64,000 nt of DNA from Macrotrachela quadricornifera (lineage: Eukaryota; Rotifera; Eurotatoria; Philodinida; Philodinidae). The translations under genes and the position numbers were made by a program. The stretch is from contig JAJEKB010021880.1 in NCBI GenBank assembly GCA_022393335.1, positions 3,831,523 through 3,895,522 of the forward strand. Reading direction: 5' to 3'. Below, in pieces: positions 56,439-64,000 of this stretch (within the stretch, counting starts at the first letter, position 1; each line of letters opens with the position of its first letter). The notes beneath the pieces were generated by a model that was given only the letters and a program-made list of their open reading frames with translations, was not told the origin of the DNA and ran no database searches.

Positions 56439-59400
56439 TTATTCAAGTTCTACATATTCTTTATTTTTTTCATCATCTTTATTTTCTTCAAAACGTAATT
56501 TTCTCATTGAACGTGTAACACGATCACTTGCTTGTTGACTTGATGTTGAATCTAAATTAATATCATCAAAATCTGATCTAAGCCAATCTAATATTTCTGT
56601 TTTAGGTATTGCTGGTTTTGATGGATCATTAATTACTGGTGGTAATGTATCTTCTTGATCATGATCAAAATCATCATAATTTTGTGCATGAATTCTATAA
56701 TGATTTTTCATTCGATATGCAGATGGAATATATTGATTACAAATTTTACATATACGTTTTTTTAATTCTTTTTTAACTGATGAACAACAATAATCAAATG
56801 GTAACATTTCATTCTAAAAAGAAAACAAAAAACATCGTTTTTTATTGATATTATAAATATTTGTCAGTCATTACGAAGGAAGTACTCTCGAAAATTCACG
56901 AATGATCTAGTATTCATTCTCCGACAAAACTCAACAACATACAGAACGAAAAGGATATCATGTACTGATTATAAATAAATGAATTACTTGTGTATGTTGA
57001 ATAACAATTCCATGATATTGAATACGTTGAAATAATGAACCATAGAATTGTCCTCTTTGATAATCTCTATCAGCCATACGAATTCCAAATGCTGTACGTT
57101 CAAATGGTACAGGTGCTGGTAAAAATCTATGTGGAAATATTCTAATATAATTTGAACGCCATGGTCCACAACATTCAATTGAATGACAACGAATAATTTG
57201 TAATGTATATTGTGTTTGTAAAACATGTATAGCACACCAATATTCATCAATATCATATTTTGGTTGTTCACCTGTTTTATCTCGAGCTGGACGAGCATTT
57301 TCTTGATGATATTCATCTGATGCATGTACACGAAATTCATGTCCTTCTTCAGCTTCGTCTTCTGCACAAACTCTTTTTTCGAATAAAAAAAAGCAAAATT
57401 ATACATTTAATTAAATAAAAAAATTATTCTTTACTTTCGTAAAATTTCATCCATAATTAATTTAACATCAATTTGTCGACGTTCATCATCTGATGTAGCT
57501 GGTGGATTAATATATTCTGCAAAACATGGAAAACCATCAATAACAGATAAATTCCATCTATCAGCTAATATTTGTCCAGCTTTACGAAAATTTAATTTTT
57601 CTAAATCAACATTTGTTGTTACACCTGAATCATTTAAATGTGAACCATAATAATCATGTGGTAAAATAAGACCAGCTAAATCATGTGATAATGGAGCCAT
57701 ACGACGTTCAACAATATTATAAGCTGATTGACCAGGACTAGAATTATTTAAATATATATAGTTTTTATATCTATTTAATAAATAAAACTTACGCATGTGT
57801 AAGAATAAAAAGTGCATCTAAATTATATTTTTTAAATTTTCTAACATTAGCAACAAGTGTTTTAGGAAAACGTGGATTTTCATCAGGACCACCATCAACA
57901 GTTATAATAATAATTGGTTTAACTAATCCTTTATCATCTCTTGCAACTTTATCAAATTCTTTTAATTTAACAAAACGATCAAAATCAGTAGCATGTGTAT
58001 CTGCTGTTGATATTTCATGTTTAGCTGAACGTATTGCAACATATGTTGGACCTGAATAACCTAAATCTCCATCTGATGATAAAAGACATGCTGCATATAC
58101 ACTTGGTGTTAATTGATGTCGTGGTGCAACAACCCAATCATGATCTGGTAAACTTACACGAAAATCTTCATGCATTAACATAGGTGCTTGTACACGTGCA
58201 GCTGGTAAACCAATCGGAACTTTACATTTATCATCTTGTGATAAATATAAAACACAATCATTTCCAAATATAGATGCTAAATCTTTCATATAACGTATTG
58301 TTGCTGTGGCAAAATGACCATCTTCATGTTTACCATGTTCATCATTTTGTGCACGACGAAGACGAACAGGTGCTGTATTTACATGACGACGACCATCTAT
58401 AGATTTTGCACGATGTGGTAATAGACTAAATATATATATATTAATAGTATTTTTATATAAGGAAGAAAGAAAAAATTTGCTGATGTGACTTATGAATATG
58501 ATTTACCGATAATAGAGTGTTGTTCGTTTGATATTATAACCACGTTGTCTAACTTTTTCTAATAAATCATCAAGTGTTAAACAAGGTCGAATGATTTCTG
58601 ATCGTCTTTTATCATCAGTTGCTCCACCAACTTTAGCAATTTCTTCAATAACTTGTAATAAATCAGGATATTGTTCTTCAATACGTGGTTTACCTCCTTG
58701 AGGACGATAAAGTTTTTTTAATTGTGGATGTAATTCAGGTTTTGTTTCAAATAAATTTTGAACCTAATATAAAAAATAAATTTAAAAGAAAAAAAAAAAA
58801 TTATTTATATCATACAATTTTTCTTTGTTTAACACGATATTTATTTGAAGCACGTGTTCTTAATTGAAGACGTCTTATTTCATAAGCTTTTTTTTTTCTA
58901 TCTTTCATTAATTGTTTTAATTGTTTTGTATTATCAGGTGTTGATAAACCCATTTGTCTAAGTTGTGCTAATGATGCAATACGTTCATTAATAGAATTAA
59001 ATTCTTTATAAACACGTTGTTGAGCTGGTTGACGTTTTGTTGTATCTAATGGTTCTATTGGTATATTAGGTACTGTTGGAGATTTCATTAATTCTTCAAT
59101 TAAATCATCATCATTTTTTTTAGGTTTTTTATTAAAATAAATTTTTTTCTTTTTTATATCTTTATTATCGGTATCATTTGATTCATCGGAATCGTCATCA
59201 TCATCAGAATCATTATCATCATCATCATCTGAATCATTTTCATTTTCTTTATTTTTTCTTGATGATCGTTTTCGATTAAATTTTTTTTCAGGTGGAGCTA
59301 TAGGTGATGGTGGTCGTTCAAGACCTTGATTATATATTTCTAAATAATCTTCGATTTTTTCTCGAACATATTCTTCACTATCTCGAATTTCATTCCATAC

Positions 59401-59568
59401 CATTCGAACATTTTGATTTCTTTTCTAAATAAATTTGAAATTATTTTTAGAAAAATAAATAATAAAACTTACACAACGTTTTTCATTAGGATGAGCTTTT
59501 ATATAAGCATCAACAAAACTTTTATAAAGACTATAACCTTGATTTGTTTTACTTGGTTTCGCTGACAT
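56439..59568 (-). CDS. DDE/RNase-H-like protein with acidic region and C2H2 finger
   Basis: Seven exons: 59568-59473, 59424-58816, 58763-58507, 58425-57793, 57737-57435, 57372-56988, 56813-56439. Introns are 48-175 nt with GT..AG ends, phases agree, and the total of 2658 nt gives 885 aa. The N-terminus (YSLYKSFVDAYIKAHPNEKR) is followed by a long acidic Asp/Ser run (about 95-125). Residues 275-330 look like a winged-helix/HTH (LDDLLEKVRQRGYNIKRTTL). Then comes an apparent RNase-H fold: Asp in YLSQDDK (385/386), Asp in ITVDGGPDENP (498) and Glu in AYNIVERRMAPLS (542), spacing about 112 and 43, like a DDE transposase/integrase. A C2H2 finger (CKICNQYIPSAYRMKNHYRIH) lies in exon 7. No terminal repeats flank it, so it may be domesticated. 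Function unknown. Confidence 0.82.
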
Positions 59569-60404
59569 GATGAGAATATCGGTAAAGAAGTGTATAGTAA
59601 AAGAATGAAAAGAATGTATGTGAATGAACCACGAGAGTGCAAATAATGACGGTCATGAATAAATATAAAAGAAGAAAAAAAAAAGAAAAAGAACGACAAA
59701 AAAATGAAAATGAAAATGAAACGGTGACTTTACGTACAAACGGTCACAATATAGAACGAAAAATGATAACCAATGGTTACTTTGTTATTCATGATATACA
59801 CAGGAAAAATATTATATATCGATGAAATAGAATGAAAAATTTATTCTACAATACAAAAATATTACAGGATTACTCTCCCTTTTTATTCTATACTCGTTTA
59901 AAAATGAACGAAAAAGAAAAAGACAATATGTATCTGTCCTCGAACATCTACAATACAATAAATCTATATATAGCATTTAACGTTTCGCTTCATTGATAAC
60001 ATACACAGTATACCTTTTTCTCTTTTATTCTATATACACACGCATATATTCGATTGTTTGATTATTATTAATCACATAACTAAATATCAATTTTTTTTAT
60101 AATGGAAAAATTGATCCATTCATAATTACATTCGTAGTATTTTAAAGATTTCTTTTCTACTATAAAATAAGCAATTTGTATGCTATCATTGTGAATATGC
60201 TGATAGAATCAATACTACAAGTAAGAGAAAGAAAAAAAAGACAAATAGTCTATATCTCATAGTAATATCATTATCTTGCTATTCTACTATCATATGTTAA
60301 ATATTTGAAAAGAAAAATTTTTTACTTTTGTTTGAATTTCAGAGTTTAGTTAAAAGAAAGAAGCAAAAAATAAATGTCGAATATTTATATAATAATATAA
60401 TGTG
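59569..60404. other. Intergenic between two minus-strand genes
   Basis: The 5' flank of the DDE-like gene contains a purine-rich GAAAAAGAAAAAGAACG tract (about 59665-59725); the rest is AT-rich 3' flank of the VOC gene side. No gene. Confidence 0.5.
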
Positions 60405-61412
60405 TTATTGATTATATTCTGAAATATAAATAGGTATATTATCTGGATCCCGAATGATAATTTCATTTCCATATGTTCCAATAGATTCTTTAAAATTGAC
60501 ATTTTCCATTTTGATTTTATTAATAAAAGTATTTAAATTATTACATGTAATTCTAATTCCTTCAAAACCAATTTGATTTTGTTCTAAATCTCTAAAAGGT
60601 GGAACTTGTCCTGGATGATGAAAATGTCTTATTTCAATAGTTGTATATGGACGTTTCCATAACCATTCTCTATTAACAGTAGCATCTTTTACATCTGATT
60701 TCGGTGGATTTTCATTAGTCCAAGTAAAAAAATATAATGTAAAACCATATTGTGATACGTCTTGTACTGATAATAATTTCATACCTAAAAGATTTTGATA
60801 AAATCTTTGAGTTTTATCAATATTATTTGCATGTAATGTTATTTGACCAATACAAGCTGGATATCCTAATGGAAATTGATTATTTGGTGATTGTTTACCA
60901 TATTTATTTATTTTATATTTAAATGTACTTTCAAAATCATGTTGTAATAATTCAATTGAATAACCAATTGGATCTTTTAAATGGCAAACATAACCAATAT
61001 CTAAAAATTGTGATGCATCTGATATAACAACTTGTTTTGATTGTAAAACTTTTTGTGCATAATCAATATCATATAATGTTATACCAATTTTCCAATAAAC
61101 TTTAGATCCTCCACTATTAACAAGTGCTGATGAATTTGTTGATGATTCATTTTCATGAAATTCAAGAAATGTTGGTGGAGGTAATGTATTTGATGCTTTA
61201 TTAAAATTTTCATCATAATTTATTGGATATCCAACAACATTAACATTGTATGATAATGATGGACTATTCGTTTTAATATTTTCCATACCAAAATTGTTTA
61301 CATAAAATTTAATTAATTCTCTGGAATTCTTAACACGAAGAATAACATTTGATAATTTTAAACCCATTTCTCTTGGAAAATTCGATGAATAATCAGATGA
61401 TGAAGTTGCCAT
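60405..61412 (-). CDS. Double VOC-domain (glyoxalase-like) protein
   Basis: 335 aa, single exon, ATG 61412. Two vicinal-oxygen-chelate domains: about 18-165 (LSNVILRVKNSRELIKFYVN ... DPIGYSIELLQ) and 185-332 (GQITLHANNIDKTQRFYQNL ... IIIRDPDNIPIYI). The layout recalls glyoxalase I, which isomerises the methylglyoxal-glutathione hemithioacetal in the cytosol. Candidate metal ligands are His in ITLHANN and Glu in TIEIRHFHH of the second domain. The first domain has Asn in the usual first-ligand position, so perhaps only one site is active. A 4-hydroxyphenylpyruvate dioxygenase-like or other VOC activity cannot be excluded. No signal peptide. Confidence 0.82.
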   Translation of the reverse strand: MATSSSDYSSNFPREMGLKLSNVILRVKNSRELIKFYVNNFGMENIKTNSPSLSYNVNVVGYPINYDENFNKASNTLPPPTFLEFHENESSTNSSALVNSGGSKVYWKIGITLYDIDYAQKVLQSKQVVISDASQFLDIGYVCHLKDPIGYSIELLQHDFESTFKYKINKYGKQSPNNQFPLGYPACIGQITLHANNIDKTQRFYQNLLGMKLLSVQDVSQYGFTLYFFTWTNENPPKSDVKDATVNREWLWKRPYTTIEIRHFHHPGQVPPFRDLEQNQIGFEGIRITCNNLNTFINKIKMENVNFKESIGTYGNEIIIRDPDNIPIYISEYNQ

Positions 61413-61579
61413 GCATGTATTAAAAACGACAATTTTGTTTATCTAAGTATAATGAAAACAACACTAATCATTACTCTTATAGTTTTTCTTTAAAAAAGAG
61501 AGAAAGAATAAAAGAAAAAACTGCTGATAAAGCTTGTGTAAGACCATATTGTGTTCTCTTTTCCTTTTATTATCCGAGC

Positions 61580-62070
61580 ATCAGACTGAAAATGTTGGGA
61601 GACTAAGAAAACTGGGATAACAAAACGAAAAGATGTAGCAACACCCAAAGATGACTTTAACCAAAAGAAGATTATGCTGAGCGTTTGGTGGGAAATAAGA
61701 GGAATTATTCATTTGAAACTTCTTCCAAATAATTGCACTTTCACTGCTGATCTCTACTGCCAGCAATTAGACTGAATCACAACAAGACTTCAGGAGAAAC
61801 ATGATAGAATTTGCTTTTTGCATGGCAATGCTAGATCCTATATTGCTAAATTGATACATGAAAACTTATTGGAGCTCGGATGGGTTATAGTTCCATATCT
61901 ATCTTATTCTCCAGATTTCGCTCCTACAGACTACTATTTGTTCCATTCTCTACCGGAGCGTCGGCGACAAGTCATAGATTGTAATGGAGCTGGTTGTATT
62001 CTTTATATTAAAAAAATAAAAAGAAAATTTTCAAAAAAAATTGACAAAAATTTCTTACTAACCGAATAGT
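61580..62070 (+). pseudogene. mariner transposase fragment, inactivated
   Basis: Plus-strand translation gives MLSVWWEIRGIIHLKLLP, TADLYCQQLD followed by TGA, then CFLHGNARSYIAK, LLELGWVIVPYLSYSPDFAP and TDYYLFHSL. This is the C-terminal two-thirds of a DD34D mariner transposase. The second catalytic Asp (normally in LHDNARPH) is Gly, a TGA interrupts the frame, and the N-terminus is missing. The third Asp (TDYYLF) remains. Terminal repeats were not found. Confidence 0.85.
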
Positions 62071-62977
62071 TAACAATTGATGCGTAATTTTTAAAATATA
62101 ATTGTACTAAACAAAACTCAAATTTGCAAAGAATAATGTTATTTATATTCATCTAATCAGAAAAAGCGCTAGTATAATTATAAAAAAATTCATAGTTATT
62201 TATTCTTATAACACATAAAAAATGAAAACAGAGGAGATCGATAATAAATCTACTGAATATGCATTTCTTCTACCTCATTAACTCATTTTTCTCAGCTATG
62301 ATTCAAATATTGTTCAAGCAAACTTTGCATTTCAAATAAACGTCAAAATCTAAGATAAAAATTGATTAAGAAGAATGAATTTTGCGTAACTACGATTTGA
62401 CATGTATTTTAAAATGATACCAACTCGAATCAGACATTTATCATCAAATGCAAATAAAGAAAAATAATTTCCATAATCATTTCAATAAGATAGTTTTTGT
62501 TTTGTTTATAAAAAACTAAAAGTAGACAATTCAATACAGAATCTTTAGTAACGGAAAGCAGAAAATGAAATGTAGATAATAAATAATTATTAACGAGAAA
62601 AGCAATAATATTAAACGAAACGAATTAGATTGTTGGAAAATCTATTGAATTAATTTAATAAAAATACATTAGTCAAAATATTTTGTCGATTATTATGAAT
62701 ATTTTATTGAGAAAATTAAAAGCAAAGTTAATAGGAACACTGCAATTTGAAATAATTGTTAAATAAATAATTGAAAGCTATTGAGTAAGATATTCAGCAT
62801 ATTGACAATATAAACGAGATATAGACGACAAAAAAGAAAACCGAAATAAAAGTATGTTAGAAAATAACGCCAATTTTACAATATCAAATCATATCACTTT
62901 TTTTTCTTCAATTATTGTACCAGAGAGAAAGATAAATATTTGTGAATGATTACACTTATCTCAAAGATCGAAATTGA
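62071..62977. other. Intergenic, no supported gene
   Basis: AT-rich; 3' flank of the FG-GAP gene. No coding signal. Confidence 0.5.
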
Positions 62978-64000
62978 TCAACATTGACTTTTGTTCAAAA
63001 GAATGAAGATGGAACCAGAATCTCTGTCTGCAGTAACTATATCTTGATGACCATCACTATTAAAATCACCTATAGCGACCAATGTAAAGAAACCTGTAAG
63101 TGAAGTCGAAAATATTGTTTTTATCTCAAAACTTCCATCTCCATATCCAAGTAGAACACCTACACTATACGGTCTAGCCTGACCAACAACAACATCCATA
63201 TAACCATCCCCATTCAAATCAGTAACGGCAACTAGAGCCGCTGTTCTATCAGTGTTCATCATAAACTTTTGCTTTGCGCCTAAACTTCCATTACCATATC
63301 CAAACATCATACCAACTGTATTTCCTGCATCATAGGAGAAAACAACATCCGATTGATTGTCATTGTTGAAATCACCAACAGCGATACAATACGGTAATGT
63401 TTGTCCACCAGCATAGAAAACCTTTTGTACTTGAAAAGTTCCGTTACCATTTCCAATAAATATTCCAACATTTTTAGTTAGATAATTGATGACAGCAATA
63501 TCTAGATGACCATCATTGTTAAAGTCCTTGAGATCAATTGATGATGGATAACTACTACGTCCAGTATAATATGTACTTTGTGCTGAAAATGTTCCATTGC
63601 CATTTCCAATAAACACACCAACATTATTACCCCAATTATTGACGATAACGATATCTATGTAACTATCATTGTTCAAGTCACCTGCGGCGATTCCTTGTGT
63701 TTTTATATTATCACCCGTTGAATAAGCTATCAATGGGCGAAAAGTGCCGTTGCCATTTCCAAGCATAACACCTACAGAGCTTGCATATCGATCGACGAAA
63801 GCAATGTCAAGTTGTCTATCATTGTTAAAATCAGCAGCAACAATACTGCTTATCCAGGCACTAGTTCCCATAAAAAATGTTCTTCTATTTCTAAAAGTAC
63901 CGTTTCCATTTCCAAACACCATATTCATATTATATGTCGTTCCACAGAAAGTAAGAAGATCAGTACGATAATCGTTATTAAAATCAGCAACAACAAGTGA
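62978..64000 (-). CDS. FG-GAP propeller protein (5' part outside window)
   Basis: The frame is open from the window edge at 64000 to the stop at 62978-62980 (340 codons); the internal ATG at 63928 is not the true start, since repeat sequence continues upstream (VVADFNNDYRTDLLTF). Six complete repeats of about 50 residues and the end of a first are visible, with D-x-N-x-D cores (DFNNDRQLD, DLNNDSYID, DFNNDGHLD, DFNNDNQSD, DLNGDGYMD, DFNSDGHQD) and GNGNGTF-type ends, fitting a seven-bladed propeller. It ends with NKSQC. It is clearly related to exon 12 of the triple-module gene. Whether it also carries membrane modules upstream cannot be seen. Confidence 0.88.
   Translation of the reverse strand, partial: SLVVADFNNDYRTDLLTFCGTTYNMNMVFGNGNGTFRNRRTFFMGTSAWISSIVAADFNNDRQLDIAFVDRYASSVGVMLGNGNGTFRPLIAYSTGDNIKTQGIAAGDLNNDSYIDIVIVNNWGNNVGVFIGNGNGTFSAQSTYYTGRSSYPSSIDLKDFNNDGHLDIAVINYLTKNVGIFIGNGNGTFQVQKVFYAGGQTLPYCIAVGDFNNDNQSDVVFSYDAGNTVGMMFGYGNGSLGAKQKFMMNTDRTAALVAVTDLNGDGYMDVVVGQARPYSVGVLLGYGDGSFEIKTIFSTSLTGFFTLVAIGDFNSDGHQDIVTADRDSGSIFILLNKSQC

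Noticed and set aside
1..64000. tRNA, rRNA or other structural RNA genes
   Set aside because: Looked for T-loop and anticodon-arm patterns by eye; none convincing. A covariance-model scan would be decisive.
1..64000. Prokaryotic origin or operons
   Set aside because: Spliceosomal introns, LINE and hAT elements and metazoan-type domains; no Shine-Dalgarno-linked gene clusters.

Overview
The window is eukaryotic and AT-rich. Genes are sparse, introns are short (several of 48-60 nt with GT..AG ends) and transposon debris is heavy. The protein repertoire (seven-bladed FG-GAP propellers, an ADP-ribosyltransferase fused to leucine-rich repeats, F-box proteins, an Mx/dynamin GTPase, low-copy decayed DNA transposons and LINEs) fits a bdelloid rotifer best. 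That assignment is inference from gene families; no marker gene here proves it.

Layout. 1-2239: front half of a non-LTR retrotransposon on the minus strand, running off the left edge. 3470-4840: an F-box protein fused to a multi-pass membrane region. 6403-6864: a truncated F-box gene, followed by a 44-bp minisatellite. 9756-31615: one large plus-strand gene that I assembled from 12 exons. All splice phases agree and the coding length is 5376 nt (1791 aa). It encodes three tandem copies of a two-membrane-pass, cysteine-rich module, then a seventh membrane pass, a Thr-rich stalk and a seven-bladed FG-GAP propeller. Its introns hold a hAT element with a perfect 8-bp target duplication, a decayed LINE, a poly-C/poly-G inverted-repeat element, Tc1 and piggyBac remnants and two piggyBac-type MITEs. 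31616-36734: gene-poor DNA with nested inverted-repeat elements. 36735-38867: an Mx/dynamin-like GTPase. 39100-42093: a second hAT-like element with foldbacks nested inside it. 42572-44425: ADP-ribosyltransferase plus leucine-rich repeats, minus strand. 44595-54363: gene-poor DNA with tandem arrays and several foldback elements, including a near-perfect 279-bp inverted repeat. 54732-55604: a membrane-anchored RING/TRAF-type zinc-finger protein. 56439-59568: a seven-exon minus-strand gene (885 aa) with an apparent DDE-type RNase-H-like core and a C2H2 finger. 60405-61412: a double-VOC (glyoxalase-like) protein. 61580-62070: a dead mariner transposase. 62978-64000: a second FG-GAP propeller gene, cut by the right edge.

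The genes form no operon or obvious pathway. A possible theme is surface recognition and stress or defence: two FG-GAP ectodomain genes, an ART-LRR, an Mx-like GTPase, a RING/TRAF protein and F-box proteins. This is inference from families, not from co-regulation. The item most likely to be new is the triple-module membrane protein with the propeller.
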